Positions 1-6,886 of a DNA stretch of 24,852 nt are shown piece by piece. The translations under genes and the position numbers were made by a program. The notes beneath the pieces were generated by a model that was not told where the DNA came from, searched no databases, and saw only the letters and a program-made list of their open reading frames with translations. The DNA comes from Bacteroidaceae bacterium (GTDB taxonomy: Bacteria > Bacteroidota > Bacteroidia > Bacteroidales > Bacteroidaceae). The stretch spans positions 1 through 24,852 of the forward strand of contig CAAGNV010000041.1 in assembly GCA_900771425.1 (NCBI GenBank). The letters run 5' to 3'. How positions within the stretch are numbered: position 1 is the stretch's first letter; each line of letters opens with the position of its first letter.

Positions 1-19
1 GGATGTTGTTGTCATGGTG

Positions 20-27
20 CAAAGGTA
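20..27 (-). promoter_or_regulatory. Possible leftward -7 promoter box
   Basis: On the minus strand this reads TACCTTTG followed by CA, matching the Bacteroidetes -7 consensus TAnnTTTG. It would fire leftward out of the window. No TTTG or TTG lies 19-21 nt upstream, so only half of the promoter is visible and the gene it would serve is outside the window. Confidence 0.35.
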
Positions 28-162
28 CATCTTTTTTTTGAGAATCTCTACCGTTGCACTCTGATATTTTAGGTAGTCAGTGCTGTGGCTTGCCACGGAA
101 AATATCTACTGAGCCGATTTTTTCCCACAAATAATTAAATAACCTTTTAAAATTAATTAATT

Positions 163-3100
163 ATGAAACAATTAAAACTTTTATTTCTCTTGCTATGCAT
201 CATGTGTAGTATTGACACTGTGGCAACCACAGAATACGCTTGGGATTTCACGACCAATGGTGTATTTTATAAAATTATTGACGAAAGCAACCACTATGTG
301 GCAGTGACTTATGATCGTTTGGTTGAAAGTGACTACAGCGGTTATCATAAATATTGTGGATATAGTGGCTCTGTTACAATCCCTTCTACGGTCAAAAATT
401 CTAGTACAGGAATAACTTATACTGTTATTGAAATCGCTGCAGGTGCATTCAGTGGTGATGCAAAGACTGTATATTCTGGTGAGCCGACAACCGAAATTAC
501 TTCGGTTACGTTTCCGAGCACCATAAGAAAGATTGGTACAGGTGCGTTTTCTGGGTGCATTAATCTTACTTCTGTTTATAATTTAGGAACATCCTCTGTT
601 TCTGAAATTGGTGATAATGCTTTTAATGGGTGCACAAAACTGTCTTCTATATCTTTGCCTAGTACTTTGACCACAATCGGCGCCTCAGCATTCCGTGGCT
701 GCTCCAAAATTTCATCATTAGCATTGCCGTCATCTGTCAAGAGCATCGGGGCTAGTGCATTCTATGGATGCTCTGGACTGACTTCAATTTCAATTCCAAA
801 TAATGTTACAAGCATTGCTGAATCTACTTTTTATGCGTGTAGCAATTTATCGTCATTGACCCTATCAAGTACATTAAAGTCTATTGGAAAAGACGCATTT
901 TATCTGTGTTCCCAATTAAATAATATTACTATTCCCTCTACTGTAACCAGCATTGGCACTAATGCTTTTACTTCAACTAGTTGGTATAAAAATCAAGGTG
1001 AAGGTCTTGTTATATTAAGTAATTGCTTACTTGGCTATAAAGGCACAGTCCCTTCTTCATTGAGTATCCCAAGTGGTACAAGATTGATTGCAGATGGTGC
1101 ATTAAGCAATGAAAATCTAATTACTTCTTTATCAATTCCATCTACTGTCGTATATTTCGGAAATTCAGCCTTTTATTACTGCCAAGGACTTACAACGATT
1201 ACATCAAATATCACAACTCCATCCTCATGTGTATATGGATCATCTGTTTTTTATGGTTGCAGTCCTTCATGTAAATTAAGGGTTCCTGCTGGAAAAACAA
1301 GCACTTATCGGTCTGTTTCTGCATGGAGTACATTCACTAATAATATTGTAGAACAATATGTTTCATCTGTTTCCTTTGATAAACCGACTGAATCTGTTCA
1401 AGTTGGTAAGACCCTAACTCTGACACCTACTGTTCTTGCTGAAAACGCGGAAAACAAGTCATTGACATGGTCTTCAACTAATACTGATGTTGCTACTGTT
1501 AGTAGTTCTGGCGTTGTAACGGCAAAGGCAGTAGGAAGTACAACAATAAAGGCTGAAGCTACTGATGGCAGTGGAAAATATACTACTTGTACAGTTACGG
1601 TTACTCCTGTTTATGTGTCAAGCATAAGTCTAAATCAATCATCACAGACTTTATACACTGGCGGCACTGTTACTCTGACGGCAACCGTATCTCCAACAAA
1701 TGCAACAAACAAGTCTGTGAAATGGTCAAGTTCAAACGCAGATGTTGCTTCAGTTTCATCTGCAGGTGTTGTAACAGCGAATAAAGCTGGCACCGCCACC
1801 ATCACTGCTACGGCTGCCGATGGATCAGGAAAAACTGCTACCTGCACCATTACGGTAAAACAATACGCAACATCTATTTCCCTTGACAAGACATCAGAAA
1901 CAATCTACATTAACGATAACCTGCAACTGACTGCGACCGTAGGACCTGACGATGCGACAGACAAGTCGGTTACATGGTCAAGCAACAATACAAGCGTTGC
2001 AACAGTATCGAGTGACGGTAAAGTGACAGGTGTAGGTGCAGGTACTGCAACTATTACTGCCAAAACAAAAGATGGCTCAGCTCTCACTGCTACTTGTACA
2101 GTTACAGTGAATGAGGCAAGAATAACCAAAATTACTTTTGACATCAAGTCAAAGGAAATACATCAGTACGAGAATTTCACAATCACTCCGACATTCACTC
2201 CTGACAATGCCAGCAACAAGAATCTGACTTGGAGCAGCGATGACGAAACAGTGGCAACTGTTGAAAATGGCGTTGTTACGGGCGTTGGTGTAGGTGAGAC
2301 TACAATTATGGCTGTGGCTCAGGATGGTTCCAACAAATTTGCCTTCTGTTCTGTAACAGTCCTTCCAAACTATGCTGAGTCAATCTCGCTTGACCTCACG
2401 AGCAAGTTGCTCAACCCTGGCGAGACGGTCACTCTCAAAGCAACAGTACTCCCTGCAACTACTACCGACAAGAGCGTGACATGGACAAGCGCAGACGAAA
2501 AGGTGGCTACAGTTGCTGCTGACGGCAAGGTTACGGCGGTAGGTGCTGGTACGACTACCATCACGGCAAAGACCAACGACGGTACTAACCTCAGTGCTTC
2601 ATGTACCATATCGGTAACAGGCAACTCCACAATCGTCAACAGTTCTAATGTAACTACTTATCTTGACATCAAGACGGGCTCAACGCTCACCCTCACCGAT
2701 GGCAGCATCTACAACATCAACATCGCCGAAGAAGTCGAAGGCGTAAATGTAGAGTACAACCGAGTATATAAGAATACAAAGTGGCAACCTTGGTTCACTC
2801 CGTTCGATGTAGCAATTACATCAGACATGGCTGCTGACTTTGAATTTGCTAAATTCGCGGGTGCATTTATGGACGAAGAAGGTGTGATGTACATAACAGT
2901 CGTTAAGCTCAATGCAGGAGATGTGGTCAAGGCCAACATTCCTTACATGGTTAAGGCATTGAACACCGATGGCTCTACCGCACTGACAATGACTGTTCCG
3001 TCAACAACTGTCAGGAAGACTGTTGAAACTGAATGCCAGATGATGCAGTCGTCAGAACTGAACTTCAAGTATTGTGGTATATACAACCAAAAGGTTTCTA

Positions 3101-3417
3101 CGACAGAAGACCTTGGGTGGTACTATTACTCTGCCAATTTCACTTATTCAAAGTGTACCAAAGCAGGCACAAAGATTAACCCATTCCGCTTTGTAATGTA
3201 CATTACTGAACGTTATGACAGCCCTTATGGAGCTTATTCTCCTGCATCCGAAATTAAGGTATTGACAATAGGTGAGGATGATGCTACTGCTATCGAAGGA
3301 ACCTATAATCGTTCTAACTTAGACAATGATGCGATTTATGACCTCACTGGTCGTAAAGTAGGAGCAGACTTTAAGGGCATTGTAATCAAGAACGGCAAAA
3401 AGATGCTTCAGAAATAA
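163..3417 (+). CDS. Secreted BspA-type leucine-rich-repeat / BIG2 surface protein
   Basis: A 1084-residue protein beginning with a signal peptide (basic MKQLK, then a leucine-rich core, residues 1-22). Residues about 100-390 hold BspA-type leucine-rich repeats, seen as recurring units such as SIGASAFYGCSGLTSISIP. Residues about 399-825 hold five bacterial Ig-like (BIG2) domains of about 80 residues, each with a W-S-S then V-A-T-V then G-x-T-T-I pattern. An unassigned region follows, and the last 40 residues (IYDLTGRKV, then GIVIKNGKKMLQK) resemble the C-terminal tails of Bacteroidales secreted proteins. BspA-like proteins are known as adhesins or surface binding proteins; the ligand here cannot be told. 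Base composition is visibly more AT-rich than the dnaE block. No clear -7 promoter box was found in the 162 bases upstream. The following small ORF is probably co-transcribed, since no terminator separates them. Confidence 0.9.
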   Translation: MKQLKLLFLLLCIMCSIDTVATTEYAWDFTTNGVFYKIIDESNHYVAVTYDRLVESDYSGYHKYCGYSGSVTIPSTVKNSSTGITYTVIEIAAGAFSGDAKTVYSGEPTTEITSVTFPSTIRKIGTGAFSGCINLTSVYNLGTSSVSEIGDNAFNGCTKLSSISLPSTLTTIGASAFRGCSKISSLALPSSVKSIGASAFYGCSGLTSISIPNNVTSIAESTFYACSNLSSLTLSSTLKSIGKDAFYLCSQLNNITIPSTVTSIGTNAFTSTSWYKNQGEGLVILSNCLLGYKGTVPSSLSIPSGTRLIADGALSNENLITSLSIPSTVVYFGNSAFYYCQGLTTITSNITTPSSCVYGSSVFYGCSPSCKLRVPAGKTSTYRSVSAWSTFTNNIVEQYVSSVSFDKPTESVQVGKTLTLTPTVLAENAENKSLTWSSTNTDVATVSSSGVVTAKAVGSTTIKAEATDGSGKYTTCTVTVTPVYVSSISLNQSSQTLYTGGTVTLTATVSPTNATNKSVKWSSSNADVASVSSAGVVTANKAGTATITATAADGSGKTATCTITVKQYATSISLDKTSETIYINDNLQLTATVGPDDATDKSVTWSSNNTSVATVSSDGKVTGVGAGTATITAKTKDGSALTATCTVTVNEARITKITFDIKSKEIHQYENFTITPTFTPDNASNKNLTWSSDDETVATVENGVVTGVGVGETTIMAVAQDGSNKFAFCSVTVLPNYAESISLDLTSKLLNPGETVTLKATVLPATTTDKSVTWTSADEKVATVAADGKVTAVGAGTTTITAKTNDGTNLSASCTISVTGNSTIVNSSNVTTYLDIKTGSTLTLTDGSIYNINIAEEVEGVNVEYNRVYKNTKWQPWFTPFDVAITSDMAADFEFAKFAGAFMDEEGVMYITVVKLNAGDVVKANIPYMVKALNTDGSTALTMTVPSTTVRKTVETECQMMQSSELNFKYCGIYNQKVSTTEDLGWYYYSANFTYSKCTKAGTKINPFRFVMYITERYDSPYGAYSPASEIKVLTIGEDDATAIEGTYNRSNLDNDAIYDLTGRKVGADFKGIVIKNGKKMLQK

Positions 3418-3508
3418 TAGTCAACGTGTGTGGCTGGCAGTCTGTGAAGTCCACAATACCGACCACACACATATTTATCAACCATATAATAAGTACTACA
3501 ACAAAACA

Positions 3509-3658
3509 ATGAAAAAAGAGTATTTTCATCCAGAATCAAAAATTTTTAAGGTAGAAACAGAACTTCCAATCGCTTTCTCAAAGAGTGGTCCAGGTAGTGA
3601 TAACGAAGACCCTGCTACAAAAATGCGTGAAGACTTAGAGTCTGATGACGAATGGTAA
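3509..3658 (+). CDS. Short acidic peptide of unknown function
   Basis: I chose the ATG at 3509, giving 49 residues that begin MKKEYFHPESK and end in the acidic ESDDEW. The frame is open further upstream to 3428, but that part reads through the gap behind the surface protein. It has no signal peptide, no Cys and no recognisable domain. The layout (MKK-Y-x-P at the start, a short hydrophobic patch LPIAF, a Gly/Ser spot, an acidic tail ending in Trp) matches a pattern I recall from many small Bacteroidales ORFs of unknown role. It lies 91 bases after the surface-protein stop and 26 bases before a strong terminator, so it is probably the last gene of that transcript. Confidence 0.6.
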   Translation: MKKEYFHPESKIFKVETELPIAFSKSGPGSDNEDPATKMREDLESDDEW

Positions 3659-3684
3659 TCAGTTATTGTTGAACCAAACGAACG

Positions 3685-3721
3685 AATCCCTGCACGACGA
3701 CTATGCCGTGCAGGGATTTTT
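3685..3721 (+). terminator. Rho-independent terminator
   Basis: A perfect 12-bp stem (AATCCCTGCACG at 3685-3696 pairing with 3707-3718) closes a 10-nt loop and runs into five Ts (3717-3721). It ends the transcript of the surface protein and the small peptide. Confidence 0.9.
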
Positions 3722-3811
3722 ACGTCTGGGCATGTGGATGCGACGTGCTGCGCAAAAGTCTGCCTTTCGGATAAGATATGAATGGGGCTGAACACACATA
3801 TTGGTCTTATG

Positions 3812-3990
3812 CCAGTCCCACCCATGTGAAACTGCAGTCCCAAGCAGGTGGGACTGGAGTCCCAAGCAGGTGGGACTGGCGTACCGAGCAGGAAGTACTG
3901 GCGTACTGAGCGGGAAGTACTGGCGTACCGAGCAGGAAGTACTGGCGTACCGGGCAGGAAGTACTGGCGTACCGGGCAGGAAGTACTAGC
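3812..3990. repeat. 22-bp tandem hairpin array (seven units plus a partial)
   Basis: Seven complete 22-bp units start at 3831, 3853, 3875, 3897, 3919, 3941 and 3963, with a decaying eighth at 3985. Units 1-2 end GGTGGG and units 3-7 end GGAAGT. Each junction can fold: GGGAC-TGGA-GTCCC between units 1 and 2, and GTAC-TGGC-GTAC between later ones. The change from a G-C to a T-A pair is compensated on both sides of the stem. An inverted partial copy, CCAGTCCCACC at 3812-3822, precedes the array and pairs with 3847-3857. No function is known to me. Confidence 0.85.
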
Positions 3991-4181
3991 GTAGGACTTG
4001 TTTCTTATTGTCATGCGTGATGCTTCGTGATGGCATAGGATTTTGGTGTCGGCAATATAGTAAACGGTGGGTCGTCGCAATATTCATGGGATTATGTTGC
4101 TCGGAGGTTGTGGACTCCGGGTGGTTGCATTGTTTGTCGGAGGCACTATGGCTGCGGGTGTTACCGGTGGGGTAAAGACAC

Positions 4182-4214
4182 AAAAAAAAGAGGTATTCTC
4201 ACGAACGCCTCTTT
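4182..4214 (-). terminator. Rho-independent terminator, minus strand
   Basis: On the minus strand AAAGAGG (4214-4208) pairs with CCTCTTT (4193-4187), with one extra G-U pair inside, and is followed by a T run down to 4182. It can end transcripts from the DUF4421 gene, which stops 131 bases upstream, or from the promoter at 4269-4298. Confidence 0.8.
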
Positions 4215-4262
4215 CGCCTCAATAAGTATTAATTTTTTTAAGGTAAAAAGATTGTTTTTAGG
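4182..4262 (-). ncRNA. Candidate small RNA, about 80 nt
   Basis: A minus-strand promoter (4269-4298) predicts a start near 4262, and the minus-strand terminator ends at 4182. Between them there is no ORF worth noting: a U-rich 5' half and a GAGGCGAAAGAGGCG stretch leading into the terminator stem. The call rests only on promoter and terminator spacing. It could instead be a leftover promoter behind the DUF4421 gene. Confidence 0.3.
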
Positions 4263-4268
4263 ATGCTG

Positions 4269-4298
4269 CAAAGGTAGGGCTTTTTATCCGTGTGACAA
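4269..4298 (-). promoter_or_regulatory. Bacteroidetes-type promoter, minus strand
   Basis: Minus-strand TACCTTTG (4276-4269) followed by CA matches the -7 consensus. TTG at 4298-4296 lies upstream with a 19-nt spacer, as expected for the -33 element. It points away from the DUF4421 coding region, toward the terminator at 4182-4214. Confidence 0.5.
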
Positions 4299-4344
4299 TC
4301 TTATTTTGTATGCTGTAGAACATATTTGCATAAAAAGTTGTATT

Positions 4345-5664
4345 TTATTTCTTCCAGAAGCAGTATCCGACATAGATGTTGGCTGACCATAATGTGCTGG
4401 TAACGTGTACTGGTTGGACGTGGAAGCGTGATGTGTTGACGATTAGGTTGGCTCCTGCTTTCCAGTGGTCTTTCATCCAGATGGCTGACAATCGGACGTT
4501 GGCATTGAGGTCGATGAATGTCTTGCGGGTGTCGAACACGAGTTCATGGTAGAGGTCGGCTGATTCCTGTCGCTCTTGTTGTGACAGTGTGGAGGAGGGG
4601 TCGATGTCGTCTCTGAGTATTTCTGCGAGTATGACGTCGGTGTTGCTGAGGTGTGATGTCTTGACGGCGGGCTGTATGGCGGCGGTGCCGTTGATGAGCC
4701 ATGAGGGCGAGGGTACCCAGTTGTAGGAGTAGCCGAGCGTGAGGTGGTAGTCGTTGAATATGAGCCGTGATGGCATGTTGCAGGTGATGCTCTTCCAGTA
4801 TCCCTGGATTGTCTCGTCGTCGAGTGACTGCTCTTCTTCTTCGGCTGCCGACATGAGCAGGAATCCGATGAATGAGTTGAGGTTGGCTACGTTGTTGGTG
4901 ATGCGTCGGTGGCTGTAGCCGATGCCGACGATGGGGCTGCCTGCCGAGCGCAGTTGCCGTCCGTTGCCCATGTAGGCTGCGGGCATGGAGAAGCGCCGGT
5001 GGTTGAGTACTATGTTGAGGTCGCCGCCTATCCAGTCGATCTTGGTCAGTCCCATGCCGTCGAGGTCGTCGCCTCCGTCGGCGAGTATGTCGGCTATGCC
5101 TGGTATGTTGTATCGGCTGATGCTGAAGTCGCCGCCTGTCTTGCGGTAGAAGAGGTCGGCATAGAGCAGTTGGCTGTAGAAGTTGATGTTTGTCTCTAAC
5201 TTCTGGCGGTCGATGTCGAGGCCTTCGTCGTTGAATTTCTTTGGACTGACGTCCCACTTGATTGAGAGTCCGATGGGTGAGATGGTGAATCCGGGACCGA
5301 TGTAGTTGGCTACGTGTGAGTGCATGACTACGTCGGTGCCGTCGGAGGCTTTCATCGTGAGTTCTTCGTACATGATGCGGTCCATTGCCTTGATTTGTCC
5401 GCGGTATTTGCGTGGCTGGCAGTAGTGTTCATCGACTTCCCACATCTTTGCCTTTATGTTGCCGAACACTCTTTTTGCCTTGCTGATGAATGGCTCATGC
5501 CGTGGCGTGGTATCGACTGCCAGTGTGTCGTGCCTTGTCGGGGTACTGCCGAGTAGGTCTATCCCGAGGCTGGTCTGTGCCGCGAGTGGCTGCACGGTGA
5601 GGCACGAGGCTATCAGTGCGATTGCCGCGAGTGTGGCAAGTGGGGCGAATGGGGCTGACTTCAT
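4345..5664 (-). CDS. DUF4421 family envelope protein
   Basis: A 439-residue exported protein. The first 30 residues form a signal peptide with a long Ala/Leu core ending in LAAQ. An internal L-I-A-S-C could be read as a lipobox, but the hydrophobic stretch continues past the Cys, so ordinary signal peptidase cleavage seems more likely. The body resembles DUF4421 proteins of Bacteroidetes: an Asp/Tyr-rich start (EVDEHYCQPRKYRG), many alternating aromatic strands (NINFYSQLLYADLFYRK, LTLGYSYNWVPSPSWLI) and a final strand ending VGYCFWKK, which suggests an outer-membrane beta-barrel. Function is unknown. It lies 125 bases downstream of mrp on the same strand and could be read through from that operon, but the repeat-filled gap makes this uncertain. 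Confidence 0.75.
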   Translation of the reverse strand: MKSAPFAPLATLAAIALIASCLTVQPLAAQTSLGIDLLGSTPTRHDTLAVDTTPRHEPFISKAKRVFGNIKAKMWEVDEHYCQPRKYRGQIKAMDRIMYEELTMKASDGTDVVMHSHVANYIGPGFTISPIGLSIKWDVSPKKFNDEGLDIDRQKLETNINFYSQLLYADLFYRKTGGDFSISRYNIPGIADILADGGDDLDGMGLTKIDWIGGDLNIVLNHRRFSMPAAYMGNGRQLRSAGSPIVGIGYSHRRITNNVANLNSFIGFLLMSAAEEEEQSLDDETIQGYWKSITCNMPSRLIFNDYHLTLGYSYNWVPSPSWLINGTAAIQPAVKTSHLSNTDVILAEILRDDIDPSSTLSQQERQESADLYHELVFDTRKTFIDLNANVRLSAIWMKDHWKAGANLIVNTSRFHVQPVHVTSTLWSANIYVGYCFWKK

Positions 5665-5700
5665 GTTGCTAAGATATTCAAATTTCGCTGGGGCTCAGAT

Positions 5701-5735
5701 TAGCCGTTGGCCATTAGCCATTGGCCATTGGCCGA
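5701..5735. repeat. Five degenerate 7-bp tandem repeats
   Basis: Five consecutive 7-bp units of the form T(A/G)GCC(A/G)(T/A), such as TAGCCAT and TGGCCAT, run from 5701 to 5735. TGGCCA is itself a palindrome. They sit 37 bases upstream of the DUF4421 start codon (minus strand), between it and mrp. Confidence 0.75.
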
Positions 5736-5748
5736 GTGAGTAGAGCTC

Positions 5749-5790
5749 ACAGCCCCCCCCCTCCTTGGGAGAGGTTCGGGGGAGGCTGTT
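5749..5790. repeat. GC-rich imperfect palindrome touching the mrp stop codon
   Basis: ACAGCC at 5749-5754 pairs with GGCTGT at 5784-5789. A nine-C tract (5753-5761) can pair in part with GGGGG at 5778-5782, with a short inner CTCC/GAG stem. The right arm ends on the last base of the mrp stop codon. There is no T run, so it is not a classical terminator. It resembles interspersed GC-rich palindromes I recall from Bacteroidetes intergenic regions. Confidence 0.6.
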
Positions 5791-6878
5791 CATTTGTCGG
5801 TGATGGTGACTACGCGTGCTGCGAGGCTCATGAATGCTGTGCCTTCGGGCGAAGCAGGGTTGAGTGCGGGCGGCAGTCCGGCGTCTGAACTTTCGCAGAT
5901 GCCTTGTACGAGTGGTATTTGTGCGAGCAGCGGCACGTTGAGTTGTTCGGCCAGTTGCTTGCATCCTTCGCGTCCGAAGATGTAATAGCGGTTGTCGGGC
6001 AGTTCGCGTGGCGTGAACCATGCCATGTTCTCGACGAGTCCGAGGATTGGCACGTTGACTTTGTCGTTGAGGTACATGTTGATACCCTTGCGTGCGTCGG
6101 CGAGTGCTACTTGCTGCGGTGTGCTGACGATGATGGCTCCGGAGATTTTGAGGAGCGAGAGCAGCGAGAGGTGTATGTCGCTGGTGCCTGGGGGTGTGTC
6201 GAGCACGAAGTAGTCGAGGTCGCCCCAGTTGCCGTCCTGTATGAGTTGCTTGAGTGCGTTGCATGCCATGGCTCCGCGCCAGAGTGTTGGCTGGTCGGGG
6301 TTGATGAAGAATCCGATTGACAGGAGTTTCACGCCGTATTGCTCGATTGGGTTGATGAGGGTCCGCTTGTTGCCGCTGGCGTCTTCTACCTCGAGCGCGG
6401 TAGGTTGTTCGCCTTCTACCTGGAACATCTTTGGCATTGACGGTCCGAAGATGTCGGTGTCGAGCAGTCCTACGCGGTGTCCCATGCGTGCCAGTGCGAT
6501 GGCGAGGTTGGCTGCTACGGTGGATTTGCCGACTCCGCCCTTGCCTGACGATACGGCTATGATGTGGCGTGCGTTGATTGATGGCTCGTCGTCGGCTGCT
6601 GCCTGTGTGGCATCGGTCTTGTAGAGTACGTCGATGGTTACTTCTGCCTCGGTCGATGCGAAGGAGTGTATTGCTGCTTCAGCTGCCTTGACTACCGACT
6701 TCATGAATGGGTCGGGGTTCTTTGGGAATGTGATGGCGATGTGTACCTTGAGGTCTTCGATCTGTACGTCTTCTGACACCATTCCGTTCTCAACTATGTT
6801 CTTGCCGTTGCCTGGGTAACGGACTGTGGTCAGTGCGTCGAGCACCAACCGTGGGTATATTGTACAAGCTATTGACAT
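5790..6878 (-). CDS. mrp: Mrp/ApbC-family P-loop ATPase, iron-sulfur cluster carrier
   Basis: A 362-residue protein from the ATG at 6878, eight bases after the dnaE stop. The longer open frame back to 6962 overlaps dnaE and is rejected. Residues 1-90 form a DUF59/MIP18-like domain. The P-loop domain follows with SGKGGVGKST (residues 111-120), the deviant Walker A with the signature Lys, then DTDIFGPSMPKMF, the Asp motif FVLDTPPGTSD, and VENMAWFTP. This family binds and hands over Fe-S clusters. The usual C-x-x-C after VENM is absent, replaced here by FTPRELPDNRYYIFG. I recall this variant in Bacteroidetes homologues, so it is probably a lineage trait rather than damage. The gene is most likely co-transcribed with tsaE and dnaE. 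Confidence 0.92.
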   Translation of the reverse strand: MSIACTIYPRLVLDALTTVRYPGNGKNIVENGMVSEDVQIEDLKVHIAITFPKNPDPFMKSVVKAAEAAIHSFASTEAEVTIDVLYKTDATQAAADDEPSINARHIIAVSSGKGGVGKSTVAANLAIALARMGHRVGLLDTDIFGPSMPKMFQVEGEQPTALEVEDASGNKRTLINPIEQYGVKLLSIGFFINPDQPTLWRGAMACNALKQLIQDGNWGDLDYFVLDTPPGTSDIHLSLLSLLKISGAIIVSTPQQVALADARKGINMYLNDKVNVPILGLVENMAWFTPRELPDNRYYIFGREGCKQLAEQLNVPLLAQIPLVQGICESSDAGLPPALNPASPEGTAFMSLAARVVTITDK

Positions 6879-6886
6879 TGTATTGT

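Larger units (their letters stand above)
3659..4344. other. Gene-free stretch of about 690 bases
   Basis: No convincing gene. It contains the terminator at 3685, a 22-bp tandem array at 3812-3990, a minus-strand promoter at 4269-4298 and a minus-strand terminator at 4182-4214. Open frames on both strands cross the repeat array. Because the 22-bp unit is not a multiple of three, these frames are low-complexity artefacts. Confidence 0.7.

Noticed and set aside
1360..2620. Recent DNA duplication in the BIG2 region
   Set aside because: The five domains are alike in protein pattern but well diverged in bases, as is usual for this family; I see no near-identical copies.
3812..3990. CRISPR array
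   Set aside because: The units follow each other directly with no unique spacers, and no cas genes are present.
3526..4080. 184-residue minus-strand frame
   Set aside because: It translates the 22-bp array and terminator region; its repeats are a side effect of a non-triplet period, and it has no protein-like domain.
4108..4386. 92-residue plus-strand frame
   Set aside because: It runs through the minus-strand promoter, the terminator and the end of the DUF4421 gene, with no family features.
4544..5257. 237-residue Arg/His-rich minus-strand frame
   Set aside because: It is a shifted frame within the DUF4421 gene; its extreme Arg/His content is typical of a shadow.
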